Counted from the first letter of the stretch, positions 11,350 through 23,698 are shown. The stretch: DNA of 64,000 nucleotides from Brachypterus glaber (GCA_958510825.1 OY294044.1:70196095-70260094), one strand, 5' to 3'. Notes: generated from the letters alone by a model not told the origin. Translations and numbers: made by a program.

Positions 11350-11716
11350 ATTAACAAAATGTAGTACCTTTTAAGCCTTTTTATGTATTTAATTTTAATT
11401 TTATATGTAATTTTGATTTTTAATTTATTTATCTAGTTATGTATTTTTAAGTCTTATTTTATGTTAATTTAATTTTGTTTGTATGTTTTAGTTTTTAATT
11501 TATTTATTTACTTTTTTGATTGTTTTTGTTTTGTATCTTTGTCTTTATTTTTATTAGTTGTTATACATTAGGTTAGTCTAGTTTAGTTTTTAGTTTAATA
11601 TATTATTTAAATTTTACACTGCACACACAAATAAGCTAGACTTATTTACGTGCATACTATGCATATTTATTGTAAAATAGGCTTTATTACAATAAATATT
11701 ATTATTATTATTATTA
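11350..11716 (+). repeat. Possible 3' end of a non-LTR element with (ATT)n tail
   Basis: A long T-rich stretch ends in 'CTTTATTACAATAAATATT' followed by an (ATT)n run at about 11697-11716. The ending resembles the better-supported non-LTR 3' ends at 25693 and, inverted, at 41634. No coding part remains, so this is an inference from tail type only. Confidence 0.35.
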
Positions 11717-12509
11717 ACTCTAAAAGTATATATTTTTTTCTATTTTGTGACTTTAACAAGCTCATAATCACACGCATTTTGCGTGTTCTTATAGGTCCAT
11801 AAGAGGTCTGTACTTTTTTCTTTTGGGTTGGCAACAGACAAAAGCCTATCGCTTGACGTTTTCCGTGCAAATGTCAACGTCGATTTATAGTTTAATTTTC
11901 TACAAAATTTTGTGTTTGGGTTAATTTTTATCGTGTTAAAAATGTGGCTTGGTTAATGCAGTGAAAAAGAGAAGACATTACTATAAATTATATCAAAATG
12001 TCATTTGTTCTTAGAATTTTAAACATGGCGAAAACTGTAATGTCAATCAAAAAAAAATCCCTAAATTAGTCATCAATTTAAATGTATTTTTTTTTAATTT
12101 TAGAGTAAAATAGAAAATTTGTATAAAGCACTCGTTTCGTAAAACGTTTTTAGCGCACTAGTACAAATTTAGAAAACGAGCCGCCATAAAGAAGTAAAGT
12201 CATAATTGTGACACCCTGGAGGGTACGGGATAAAAAAGGTAGGGGATCGAAAAGAATGCTTAATTAAAAAATTGGCAGAATAATTTGTTCTCAAAAGAGG
12301 AAATTACTACAGTACTTATTTAAAATATTTTTTTGATAATATTTTAATAGCCTCTAATGGTGACATATTTGAAAATATATATTTCTTATATATGTATGCA
12401 TGTTACTACTGTTTCCTATATAGGTATGCATGTTACTAAAGCGCGCTCTGTCCCACCCTATGATTATAAACCACAAAGTGGAAGTTGCATAATATGACTA
12501 TATTGTATA
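11717..12509. other. Intergenic stretch
   Basis: Mostly AT-rich. About 12185-12225 carries an inverted copy of the block at 5044-5080 (ATTGTGACACCCTGGAGGGT). A short direct repeat TATATAGGTATGCATGTTACTA lies near 12388-12438 with small differences. No gene is visible. Confidence 0.35.
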
Positions 12510-13295
12510 CATGGCGGTCCAATAAAAACGATACAGAGCCAATATCCCTAGAACCTTACTAAATATAAAAAATCTTAAAAGAAGGTCGGTTTGATTTGTT
12601 TAGAGGGAAAACAAATTATGAAATTGTTAAGATTTTAAATCTCACCCCTTATCCTTAATCACTTTAACTTTAACTCCCTATTTGTAATACACCATTAAAA
12701 AGAACTAAAAAATATGCTTTTTAGTGATATTAAATAAATGTCAAATCAGTTCATCCCTTCCTTGGGGGTGGAAAATTTTAATATTTAAAACTAACTATAA
12801 TTCTGGCAACAAAATATTGACAGAAGACACAATTTGTTGCATTTATGTTTAGAACTTTATTCTTTCACCCTCAAATACCCAAAGCCACCCTTAATCATTC
12901 CATTCTATACATTTTAGTAGAAACAAGATGTTGCTAATGTACAATGCATATTATTATAATGCTGTCTGGCGATATATTTGTTGAAAAAAAAATTAAATGT
13001 TTCTTATATTAAGAACTAGCTTCAACATTAACCACCCTGAAAATATACATATATTTTATTAAAAAAAAACACTTGTTGCATATCAATTGAAATGTTTTTT
13101 TGTAATATTTTAATGTGGTTTTGAAAAATATCCAAAGAACTACTACTACTCCTACATGTTATGCTTTTTAAAATATTAGAACCATGGTTCTAATGGTACC
13201 CTGGATGAATTTTCAAACTGGATACATAATAAAATGTATAAATTACTTTTATTTATTTTTATAAATTTATAAAGTTGATTTGGATTGTTGATGGT

Positions 13296-13987
13296 ATCCC
13301 ATATAGCACTGGTCTTCCAATGGACGTCTATTTTAGATCCCTTTTAAGTACATTGGTCCACTGACTAATAATGGATGTACTGTGTACGTCCATATATTTA
13401 CATCCTTTGTACGACTATTAGTGGACGTCCATTCAGTGTCCATTTTAACCCAATAATTTCAGCTCTCTACGTTTATTGTATCTAAGTGGGTGAAACAGAG
13501 AGAGGGTAAACTTAGCTTTATACTCGTATGGAGGGGGGATGGGAAGATAAGGGGGGATATAAAATTTATTTTAAAAATCACTGGATGAGTATGTAACATT
13601 ATTTTAGTTTTAAATTCTCTCGTGAGTAATAAATGGATATTTTAAATTTCAGGGTTGGGGGGTAAGTTTTATATAAAATTGTATTGTCAGACGAGCATGT
13701 ATTCTAAGTGGTCGAAAAATCCTTTGGACATTTGCCCTAAACAAACAAACAACAAGAAACATTGCAAGTTAAATTAAACAGTTTTTACACTCGCAAAAAC
13801 CAGTTAAGTAAGCTGGATGGATGGTTTGAACGGACACCTTATAGATGTCCACAGTTGTGTCATCTGAACTCTGAACGGATGTCCATGGGACGTCCATAGA
13901 GAAAAAATGGTCATACTATGGACATACAGCCGTCCATGAACATACGTCCATTGGCCGTCCGTAGTATCACTTTGTGCTGTCTGGGAT
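13296..13987. mobile_element. MITE with subterminal GGACGTCC palindromes, 692 bp
   Basis: Ends ATCCCATATAGCAC and GTGCTGTCTGGGAT are inverted with three mismatches. Both subterminal regions are studded with variants of the palindrome GGACGTCC (near 13322, 13432, 13889, 13930-13960), candidate transposase-binding sites. No coding and no clear target duplication. It interrupts the foldback at 12510-15808. Confidence 0.65.
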
Positions 13988-14204
13988 ATGGGTAAAATTC
14001 TAAACATAAATGCAAAACATGTCTTTTCTACCAAAGATATCGCCAAAAGGGTTAACTAGGAGTGGCTAAGGGTGTTTGAGGTTTAAATGATAGAGTTTTA
14101 AACATTAATTCAAAAAAAATCAAAAGCATTTTATCAATATTTGTTTTACCAAAATTTAATTAGTTTTAAATATTAAAATTTGTTATTCTGAAGTAAGGGA
14201 TAAT

Positions 14205-15575
14205 GGGTCATTCCGTCGTTACGTACGTTACATTCATACACTTTAATTTAGGTTTCAGAAAATTACTCGATAGTTCATTCATTTTTATTTCAGGTTATAA
14301 TCCTTACAGGCACTTTTATACAACTTTTAGTATTCTTATAAATTTAATTATTAATTAGGAAATAAAAATAATGTAGCTCATGTGCGCGTTTCGTATGTTA
14401 CAACATTTGGAAGTACACTTATGCAATTAAGTAAATGATAATGATTTGATAATCTAATTTGATTTTTTTTTTAATTATTTTTGCTTAATTTGTGAAAGAT
14501 TTGCTTTCTGATAAGCATATGGGATAATAAAAAAAAATAAATATAATTTGTATGAATTATTATAGTTGAAACGTACGTTACCAAAAAATGTTACGTATGT
14601 TACTTGGGGTTTTCAACAAATTTTAAACTAAATTTAGAAAAAATTACAATACGTTAAATTATTATTTTCAAGGGCAATATACTTTTTACATTTTTTTTTG
14701 TAGTTGACTGTGGTTCATTTAGGGGTCGTTTAGAGGTCCTACATTTTCAATTTAAGCTATTTTACAAGTTATTTCACCACAACAGTTTTGGAAATTCTGG
14801 ATGAATTTTGAACTATAACCTTACCCAATATTTAAATAAATATACAGGGTGATCAAAAACTGGCATGTCAAAATTTAAGAGGTGATTCTACATTTAAAAA
14901 TTCCTATAAGAGAAAGTCCGGAAATGAGCCCTAAGGGAGCTACGGCCCTTTAAAATTGTAATAAAAATAAGTTTTTTTAATTAATAACGCTGGTACCCTT
15001 TAAGCTAGAGGGACGAGCTTTTGCATGTATACTAGTATTAATAAGGGCAATAAGTTTATGTAAAATAATTTTTTTGAATTTATCCAGGCGTGCCTAGACG
15101 GAAAAAATATGTGAGGCTTAACACATTTTTGCCCCAAACTTTCTTATTTGTTTTTTTTTTGGATTTTTTTTGTAAAAAATATATATTTCTTAAGTAAAAA
15201 TGTCATATAGTATGACACTGTAGGAGCAACTTTTAAAAAAAATGCAATTAAAAGGAAATAACATTTTGTTCCACCAAACGTTACCTTTTAAAAGGCCATT
15301 TCTGCTTTAATATTAAGTTCACGTGTTTTAGTGAAGAATACTTTTTTGCTCAGTTTTAAATGAAGATTCGCCCTGCAGCATTAAAATTTTATTGATAATC
15401 TTATTTGTTCCCCATTCAATATGTCATCTTCGAAGGGCCGTAGGTCCCTAAGGACTCATTTCCGGACCACCCTTTATGGAAACTCTTTTTTTATATTTTT
15501 GGATGTAAGTTACTGACCACCCTGTATAATAATACTTTTTTTTGTGCTGTGGTAGCAGTTGACGCGAAATGACCC
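14205..15575. mobile_element. Element with GGGTCATTCCGTCG ends, interrupted by family A copy 2
   Basis: The left end GGGTCATTCCGTCG is matched by an inverted GACGCGAAATGACCC at the right end. The left part has several ACGTACGTTAC / ACGTATGTTAC motifs (14219, 14571, 14591). Removing the 684-bp element nested at 14843-15526 leaves about 690 bp. No coding. Confidence 0.55.
14843..15526 (+). mobile_element. Repeat family A, copy 2
   Basis: Same block order as the element at 2670-3395: TACAGGGTGATCA at the left, then 'AAATTTAAGAGGTGATTCTA', 'GGGAGCTACGGCCCTTTAAA', and inverted blocks leading to GACCACCCTGTA. It is the best-preserved copy of the family in the window, with TATA at both borders. Confidence 0.75.
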
Positions 15576-15829
15576 TAAATCGATTCGACTTGTGCATCAC
15601 CAAAAATCATTTTCTGCCCTATTATAAATCAAAAGTTCCATTTAAGATTTTAAATTTGTAGTTAGGGGAATAAGATGCTCTAAAATCTTAACAATTTCAT
15701 AACTGGGTTTCTTCCTAGATAAATCAAGTTGAACTTATTTTTAGATTTTTGATACTTTGGACGGTTCCTGAGATATTGGCTCTGTTTCGTTTTTGTTGGG
15801 TCACCCTGTATAATATACGTTATAAATTA

Positions 15830-16130
15830 TACAGGATTATTCAGCAATAGGTTCGAGATATTTAAGAGGTGATTCTACCTTAAAAAATATGAAAATAAAT
15901 ATGCTATAAAGGTTGGTCGGGAAACACAGCCCTAAGGAAGCTGCGCCTTCTTGAGGGTACATCTGAAACCCTATAATTTTAACAAGGGACTTTTTGCTAA
16001 ATGGGGGAGGGGCAATGTCACTTTTTTGCCCCAAACTTTTTTATATGTAAATTTTTTGACATTTTCTCAATAAAATATTAACCCTTAATTAAAAATACAT
16101 AAAAAAGGTACTCTTTATGTAACACCATAG
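15830..16130 (+). repeat. Diverged left part of a family A-related element
   Basis: Begins TATACAGGATTATTCAGCAA and soon shows TTTAAGAGGTGATTCTACC, TATAAAGGTTGGTC, 'GCCCTAAGGAAGCTGCGCC' and, further on, 'TTGCCCCAAACTTTTTTATAT', in the order seen in family A. The rest of the family pattern is lost and replaced by the foldback that follows. Confidence 0.5.
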
Positions 16131-17203
16131 AGACAAAATAATTAATTGTTGGTTTTTTTCAAAAATTTTATTACTTTTTTTTTCTATGTATTATGTAGGC
16201 GTTTTTTTCTGGTGTAAACGTTAGCTTACGTTAAAAAGTCCAAACGTATTTTTATTTTTTTTTTTAACACAATATGTTTTTTTGGTTTTGTTTTTGATCT
16301 TAAAAATGTCTGAAAGTTGGTAAACTGTCAGAGTAAGACACTTTTTTTTTGTTATAAATCTTTTTTTAATTCCCAGCTCATAGAAAAATTTTCTATGCCG
16401 GGGATAAATCCTTAAAAAAAATTGCTCGGTCGCATGCAGAGATTGAGATATATTCCTCGTCATACGCAATTTTTTTTTCGCTTCTAAGCATATTTTAACA
16501 CAAAAAGGTAAAAGGAATAGGTAAAATTAGTTTTAATTTGGTTCTGTCAGTTATCTGACAATTTTCCATAAGGGGCCAACAAAATTTTGTATTTGTTTTT
16601 TCAAGCACAACCGCTATACAATTTTCCAAAAGGGAACGCCGAAGTAAAACAAAAGACAAACTGTTAACAAAATTGTCACTTTTAACTTAACAGTTCTAAC
16701 CGAACAATGTCACTTTGGACTACAAGCAAATAAAAAAATAGTTCATTATATTTTAGCGATGGATGCGCTTCACAAAAATTTAAAAGATTTTGATGCTTTG
16801 TATTAAAGTTAAATAATAAGACATAAATAAATTGTAAATAAAGAATTAGTATGTTAAATAAATTAATATTTTTTAAATTAATTTTTATTAAGGATTTATC
16901 CCCGGCATAGAAAACTTTTCTCTGAGCTGCTAATTAAAAAAAGATTTATAACAAAAAAAAAGTTTCTTACTCTGACAGTTTACCAACTTTCAGGCATTTT
17001 TAAAATCAAAAACAAAACCAAAAAACATATTGTGTTAAAAAAAAAATAAAAATAGTTTTTGATGTTAAAGACTTAGTATTTAACGTAAGCTAACGTTTAT
17101 ACCAGAAAAAAACGCCTACAAAATATATAGAAATAAAAAAGTAATAAAATTGTGGACTTTTTTGAAAAAAACCAACAATTAATTATTTTGTTTTTGTCTT
17201 TAA
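16127..17203. repeat. Foldback with about 290-bp arms
   Basis: 16127-16417 is inverted at 16887-17203. Shared words include AATTAATTGTTGG, GTAAACGTTAGCTTACGTTA-type sequence, TCAGAGTAAGA and GCCGGGGATAAATCCTT. The 470-bp loop has no reading frame. An 82-codon frame in the left arm is lysine-rich and not conserved in the right arm, so it is a by-product of A/T runs. Confidence 0.7.
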
Positions 17204-18239
17204 ATGAAGCATTTGACCTAAACTATTAAAAACATATAAAAAATAATATGTGCCTTTTTTGTAAAACAGCTACTTCCAGCACAATTCCTCATTGTCGTAA
17301 AAATTTAAAATGGCTAAAATATATAGTAAACCTAATTTGCCCAGAATAAATTTTACGTAATTGAAAAAAGGACACTTAGAAGTACATTTGACCAAAATTT
17401 GAGAAAAATCGTAGGTGGGACACTTTACGAAAAATTGGGTTAAACATAGTTATAAAAAAACGTAAAAAAATATTTTTGAAGAAGAAGAAGAAGAAGAAGA
17501 AGAAGAAGAGCAGAGACCCACTATTAAAAAAAATTATAAAAAATTCAAGATTGTCATCTAAGTTTACATGGGTGCACCAAATTTCATCAAATTTGGATTA
17601 AAATTGTCAGACTTATAGTAATAAATTGAAAATAAAGCTGTTTTCTTTATCGTCAAAAATTGAAAAATTACAAAATTTTAAAAAAATCATATCTCAGGCA
17701 AAATTTTTTTTTAAATTATTTTTTTGCATAAGGCTTTTAGTATTAGAGTGGTGATTATATAAAAAAAGTTTAACGAAAATCCGTGACATTCAATCACCAA
17801 GGTGGTATGAATTCGTACAGAAATACCCATATACAATCGCTTTTTATCTGAAAAACAGGTACCGATATTTTTCAAAGTTTGAGTGCTTTGAGCTATCTCT
17901 AAACATTAATCGATTTGGCTCATTTTTGAGTGGCCACAGTTTTTTACTAAGGAGCAACTTTTGAGCCAGAGAGCGTTTTCGATTTCGCAAATCGGAATTT
18001 TTTGACACACCCTATTACTCAAAAAAACGTTTTTTTATCTTTCTAAAAAAGTGTATCTTTTACGATTTTCTTTCAAATGGAAATTTATTTCTTATGTCAT
18101 CAGGTATGTTTTAGTCCAAAAAATGTAGGGGTCCACGAAATTTTTATTTAAAATCGCCCAGGTGAACCGTGTTCAATGCATCGAGAAAAGGTTATTTTTA
18201 TCAGGCTTAAAGAGTGCTAAAGTAAAATTGGGGAAAAAA
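17204..18239. other. Intergenic stretch with a (GAA)n microsatellite
   Basis: A pure (GAA)n run of about ten units lies at 17478-17509. The sequence from 17690 to 18200 resembles anonymous dispersed repeat DNA (homopolymers, no frame). No gene is supported. Confidence 0.4.
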
Positions 18240-18510
18240 CTTTGAGTCGCGAGGAGTTTAGAAACTGTTGCCTAGAGTCTGGGAGTGTGTTTTTAGTAAA
18301 TGGCGCACGTCGTTGATAAAGGCCACAGGTGAGTCAGAATTGCCCCAGTATTGACCCACTCTTTCACTTTCCGGCGTTGCCGTCGATGAAGTGAGGGCGC
18401 CACCGACGCCAGGCGTCCTTTGGCGTCAGACCTCAGTTAGCGCCTAACGCGTGGTGAGTTACGACAATGTCCGTGTCCTTTATCGCTGAAAATAATTGGT
18501 AAGTCCATTT
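18240..18510 (+). promoter_or_regulatory. GC-rich, CpG-containing island with two ATG/splice-donor pairs
   Basis: Within very AT-rich surroundings this 270 bp is clearly GC-richer and has many CpGs (for example 'GGCGCCACCGACGCCAGGCG' near 18398). Two short open segments end at consensus 5' splice sites. ATG at 18300 runs nine codons to CACAG|GTGAGT (donor after 18328). ATG at 18467, with A at -3, runs ten codons to TTG|GTAAGT (donor after 18498). This could be a promoter with alternative first exons on the plus strand, but a captured or repetitive fragment is equally possible. No matching downstream exon was recognised. Confidence 0.25.
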
Positions 18511-20357
18511 TATGTAAATTTTTTAATTTATTTTAAGTATTTTTTTTTTAGTCTCAAAAAATTATTTTTTTTTCCAAAGTAAAAAAAATACTACCAAAAA
18601 AACCTATTAATTTATAATTTCAAATTTCCCGCTCAAATTCCAATGGACGCGCAAAGCGCAATTCTTTGTATTCTTTGTTTAAAAGGCGAAAGAGTTATAA
18701 AGGGTATTTCATTTAAGGTAAAAACAACTTGATAGGTACTTGCATTATATTAATTTTTGGAAGCATTTTAAATTATACGAAATATATTTTTAAAGCGCTT
18801 AAAAAATGCAAAAAATAAAATTTCAAAAAATATATTTAAAATAGGGAACTTTTTCGAAAAAATGTCAAAAAATATAAAAAAAATAAATTGTTTACTAACG
18901 CGTGGTTTGTACGTAGGAAAAGTAAAACTGAATTTCGAATTTAAAATTTTATTTAGAATTTGGATTTTGTTTTTTTTTTAAATACTACGAAAAGTCAGAT
19001 ATTATCTGTTGAATAAAGTTCATAGGAAACTTTAAAGCTTATGCAACAATTGATATTGACTAGTTGAACTTTAAGCTTAAAATACAAGATCAACATTTAA
19101 ATTTGAATAACTCTTACACGGAAAAAAATATTTATAATTAATTAATTTAAATCCCAAGTTTTAAGATTATGTACTTTAAAGTTTATATAAAGAATACCAT
19201 TAAGAATACCATTTTGTCAAAATTTATTATCAGTTTGACTTTAAGTTTTGAGAAAAGTTATTTTCAAAAAACCTAAAATATAAGAACTTCGTTAATACCA
19301 AGCACATAAAAAGGTATATTTAAGTTGAATATAGTTGTTCATATGTATAGCGGGTGTTTTAGGAAGCTGGTCCCCCCCCCTTACTTTTTTTACTATTTTA
19401 TGTGGAATCGTCAAATATGCAGGAGCTATATTATGTATAATTTATAATTTTTTGACATGGTTAGAAAGTTTTTGGGCCTTCCGGTTTCACCGATGAAAAA
19501 ATTATATATTTATTATAAGAATATCGTATACTAAGCTAGAATATTAAAAAATAGGGATTTTAGTATTATTTAATTCAGAATTATTTTTCTTATTTTCTGT
19601 AATTGATTTTCACTCTATTTTCTAAACATAAATTATGCCCAAGTAATAATAAGCAATAAAATGCTTTATGTCTTAATTTTAAAACATTTTAATTACTTAG
19701 TTTCAATTAAGCCTTAACCACGTAATTAAATAATTTTCTGTCCAATAAAAATTATCACAAATGTAAGGAAAACCGAAAATTGCAAGCTATTTCTTAAGTA
19801 TACTTAAGTACTTATTTGACTTACTTTTAATCCTATTTTTCCAGATAAAGGTTGATTTACCTAATAACATTAACAATTTGACCAGAAAATGTAAAATTCG
19901 TTTGTCATACAGCCAGAACTCGCGTACAGAAATTTGAGGGTAATATGGAAAATATGAAAAAAATTTCAAAAAAAATCCATCTTCAATACTAATAAAAAAG
20001 GAAGCTATTTAATCTGACCAATCCTGTTGCTGATGTTAAATTACCTAAAAATTAGTTTTTCCCTACTTATTAGTAACTATGGTTGCATTTTAATTGTTGA
20101 CGCGTGCATTGTTTGAGGCTTTCAATTTAGAATCTCTTTAGGTTATTTTTTTTTTAATTTATTAAATGACCTTTACTATAAAGCAATTAGCCAGAACATT
20201 ATAAATTACAATATGTTTTTAAGTTATTATATTTTGGCAAAACCGACAGAGGCTATCAAATATTCTATATTTATTATATAAAGTTTAGTGTTAATTATTA
20301 GCTAAACTAACCTTAACCCAATGCAAGTTTTTTTCATTTTAATAAAATTTAGAAACT
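18511..20357. other. AT-rich intergenic stretch
   Basis: Nothing beyond homopolymers and a short C run (about 19372-19380) following AGCGGGTGTTTTAGGAAGCT, which resembles the end of an anonymous repeat. No gene, array or paired termini could be supported. Confidence 0.4.
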
Positions 20358-20613
20358 TTGTCGTATCAGAACAACAAGGTTTCAACTGATATTGTGAGAT
20401 TGCAGTAATTGTCAGTATATTTTCTATGATAAATTTAAAAGCCTTTACCTTGAAGAGTTAAAACTTTTTATAGATATGGATCGCATTATTTTCGTTATTT
20501 GTACAAATTTAAATTTATAAGTAAAGGCGTTTAAAATTTATCTTACAAAATATACTGACAATTACTGCAATCTTTCAATGTCAGTTGAAACTTTGTTGTT
20601 CTGATACGACGAC
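20358..20613. mobile_element. Hairpin MITE, about 256 bp
   Basis: The two halves are inverted: left TTGTCGTATCAGAACAACAA (20358 on) pairs with right 'TTGTTGTTCTGATACGACGA' (to 20613). Pairing continues through CAACTGA, ATTGCAGTAATTGTCAGTAT and 'AAATTTAAAAGCCTTTAC'. No coding, no clear duplication at the borders. Confidence 0.75.
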
Positions 20614-21182
20614 TTGTCTGAGACTCAGACTCTGACCAAAGTTACACTCAAAATTAAGTTTTTATAATGTAGGTTAAAATAATTTGACAAGCTAAGTTAA
20701 TTTGACTAATGCCCAGTATATCAGTGTACAGTTAAAACCTTATCTAAAAGATAAAGTCTCAGTTAAGAGCAAATTCTGGATTTTGGTTGGAGTTGCTATG
20801 GTTATTACGTGTCAGCTAAATTTAGCTGCACTTTGATAAACCCAGCCTAAGATGAATAATATTTGACATAAACATTAAAAATTGACAAGTTTTAATTATC
20901 CAATTTAAACAAAACAATTTTTTCCGGGAGAAATGTACGTTTATTAGGCTTATGACGGAAAATACGGTTTGATTCGTTTATTTAAAATAGTGACTATTAA
21001 GGTATCGATTTTGTTTATTAAAAATTTACATTCAAATTTTAAATGCAAATTTGGAGCATGTTTGTTAAATTTAAATGTGAAAATAAAATATTCAAATTGA
21101 AGCATTTTTACTTACTCGTCTGAAAAGAAAACAATCTTATAATTAAAACATTATTAAATAAATGAAAAAATCTTAACACAAA

Positions 21183-21409
21183 CTTCACGTTTTTTTTGTC
21201 AAAACAAATTAAAATAAAGCTGGTGACCGCGGTTTTGCTATCATAGTATTAGCATCGACGGACTAAAATACATAAAAATAAGTATTAACTGGTTGTTTTT
21301 TTGTGGTAAAAATAATAATTATTTTATCAATTTTAGTCCTTAATATTATAGCGAAACCGCGGCACAACCCTTATTTTAATTGTTTTTGACAAAGAAAAAC
21401 GTAAAGTTT
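21183..21409. mobile_element. Hairpin MITE, about 227 bp
   Basis: Arms of about 75 bp are inverted: 'AAAATAAAGCTGGTGACCGC' plus GGTTTTGCTAT at the left against ATAGCGAAACCGCGG plus CACAACCCTTATTTT at the right. The outer arms share TTGTCAAAA and ACGTTTT-type words. The loop is AT-rich and non-coding. Confidence 0.7.
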
Positions 21410-21504
21410 AATTTTAAAACTGTATAACTATAACTATCAAAAATCTACTTTTTATATATTTTTTCAACCAACTTTCTAAATGCGAGAGTTTCTCAACTTT
21501 TCTC

Positions 21505-22357
21505 ATAGTCCAGTCAAATGATAAATATTAATTGCAAGAAATGTACACGGGCTGATATTTTAAAGCGTAGTAGTGGATGGTACAGGTCACTACTGTTAGT
21601 TTTTCACCGGGTGATTTGCGTAAGGGGTGTCCACCATCTTGAATTTTAGGGGTGAGTTGCTTAATATGTATCTTAAGATAAAAATGTATATAACCAATTT
21701 TGTTGTTAAGGAGGAAATTTTCAACAATTTTTGTTTGGATCATTTTTTTAATATAGTAATAACAATCGAGTTAATTTAAAAATATCCATGTTGAAGGTGG
21801 TTATGGGCAAACTTGTAGCTCTTGAAATTCTCTATAAGTTTCACATATTATAAATTTTCATAGTTACTTTGGTACGGTTACAGAGGGCGCAACTCGACTT
21901 TCAGCTCCCACAGTAACCGTAACAAAATACCTATGAAAATTATAGTATATAAAACATATAGAGAATTTTAGGAGCTACAAATTTTCTTATAACCACCTTT
22001 ATCCTCCGATGAATAATTTGGCTGAAAAATCGAAAAAACCAATTTCACTCCCAACATGATTATTTTTGAATATTTATAACTCGATTGTTATTATTATATT
22101 AAAAAAATGATTTAAACAAAAATTGTCGGAAATTTTCTCGTTAACAAAATTTGTGCATATTTAACCTAAGATGCATCTTTAGTGGGATAACCGCACTCAC
22201 CCCAAAATTCAAGATAGCCGTCACCCCTTAGGCAAATCACCCGGTGAAAAACTAACAGGAGTGTTTTGTTACTATCCACCATAACCCTTTAAAATATCAG
22301 CCCGTGTACATTTATTTCAATTTAACATAAGAATTTCTCGTTATTTGAATGGGCTAC
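21505..22357. mobile_element. Foldback family B, copy 1 (853 bp, arms about 400 bp)
   Basis: The left half is inverted in the right half around a centre near 21930. Landmarks in both arms are ATGTACACGGGCTGATATTT, TTTTTCACCGGGTGATTTGC, GGGGTGAG, 'AATAACAATCGAGTTA' and 'TTTTGTTACGGTTAC'-type sequence near the centre. A second copy of the left half, broken by another insertion, lies at 37317-38210. No coding. Confidence 0.8.
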
Positions 22358-22754
22358 CATTCCAATATTTTACTTTTGTCGAGGTTTCGTGAGATTATCA
22401 TGTTGTAAAATACATATCTGGATTACATTTTTGATATTATATAGATAACAATCCTTTAATCAAATTTTGTTTGTTTAGGCCCGGTACACACATGTGTTTT
22501 TTGCCTCGCGGTGCCGCCGCGGTACCGCAATTGCGGTGTGTGATACTATAAATATAATTGGGTAATGCATACATACCTTTACATACATACATACCAGTAC
22601 ATTGTTGTTAATAGAACGGTACACACGCGAAATTTTTTTATCTAGTGGCGGTTAACTGCAGTCGTACGACGGCCGATGCCGATAGATAGAGTTGCTCTAT
22701 GCTTGTTCCCTATTTTTTGAGGTGTTATACAATATACATAAATTAAATTTTTAC
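22358..22754. repeat. Intergenic stretch with a GC-rich hairpin segment
   Basis: 22482-22545 (CCCGGTACACACATG..) contains a GC-rich self-complementary run around GCCGCCGCGGTACCGC. The word GGTACACAC recurs at about 22618. The sequence resembles the end of an unidentified dispersed repeat. No coding. Confidence 0.35.
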
Positions 22755-23520
22755 AATTTTGGCGAAGGCGCCTTTAAAAGTCAACTGAGATACACTTGAA
22801 AAAGGAATATTCAGTTACAAATGAATAGTAAAATTTTATTCTCTCCTAGTAGGAGTAAATTTTATAAACAATATCTGCCACTTAATTTTCTTTGAACTAC
22901 AAAGACATATCATTGCTTAAATTTTTAATGGAAAAAATGCAAAAATATTTTGCCATTGGATAAAAAATTAGCATGGCAAATATTATAAATGAATTAATTA
23001 TAATAGAATACAACATATTATTCAGTAAATAAACAATATACCGATTTTTTCACACATTTTAAAAATATTAAAATGCCACCCACTAGAACTGTCAACTTTC
23101 AATTAAATTTATTATTAATAAATCAATTTATTCATTTGTTTACAGAAATGGCGATTTCAAAGGTTACTTGTTTTTGCTCGGTTAATATTAAGATCCAGCA
23201 AACATTTTGGTTTATTATCATTAATCGGAATAAATTCAGTTATGACTCATCAACGTTGAAAATAAACAGAGAAACATAGGCTTACGGAATAATTTTGCCG
23301 AATTATGAGGGAAATTTTTATAAAGGTCACTAAATCGAAACATTTGACGACTAATTTGTTACACACAACAATATTGAATATACATATTAACTATAAATAT
23401 GTAAATATATCGGTGTTTTTCGAAGAAAATAAAAATGTAAATATTTAAAACCTCGCCTCAACGATAGAATCGACGCTGCGCCTATGCGAGCACTGGACAT
23501 TATCCGATGACTGTTTATTA
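22755..23520. repeat. Repeat family C, copy 1
   Basis: It starts near TTTTGGCGAAGGCGCCTTTA. 23230-23520 matches 33800-34170 in order: 'CAGTTATGACTCATCA', 'GGAATAATTTTGCCGAATTA', 'ATACATATTAACTATAA', 'AAATGTAAATATTTAAAACC', 'GTCGACG/ATCGACG' and 'GCGCCTATGCGAG'. The second copy ends in the inverse, GGCGCCTTCGCCAAAA (34326-34341), so GGCGAAGGCGCC is probably part of an inverted terminus. The small frame at 23073-23279 is not conserved in copy 2. Confidence 0.5.
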
Positions 23521-23570
23521 TTGATATAAAAATATTAAATAATAAGAATAAATGCGCTAGTAGTAAAAAA

Positions 23571-23698
23571 AATAATATATAGGTACTGTAGAGAAGACCA
23601 TTAAATCCTCGTAATCTTAAATCCCTCGCTGCTATGCAGCTCGGGATTTAATATGCTTTGATATAAAAAATATCTTCTCTACCTTGGTATATAATTAC
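23571..23698. mobile_element. Small dispersed repeat with inverted ends (best copy)
   Basis: ATATATAGGTACTGTAGAGA at the left is inverted as 'CTCTACCTTGGTATATAAT' at the right, around 'CTCGCTGCTATGCAGCTCGG', itself partly palindromic. Related copies are at 9775-9885 and 52625-52747. Confidence 0.6.

Larger units (their letters stand above)
12510..15808. mobile_element. Composite foldback element with three nested elements, 3.3 kb
   Basis: Outer inverted arms of about 140 bp: 12510-12645 (CATGGCGGTCCAATAAAAAC...) pairs with 15660-15808 (...GTTTTTGTTGGGTCACCCTG). Shared inner words are ACAGAGCCAATATC and 'AAATTGTTAAGATTTTA'. Both ends are next to TA. The inner flanks of the 13.3 kb MITE (12830-12920 and 13990-14100) are also mutually inverted, so the host was already a foldback. 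Nested inside are 13296-13987, 14205-15575 and, within the latter, 14843-15526. Confidence 0.65.
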
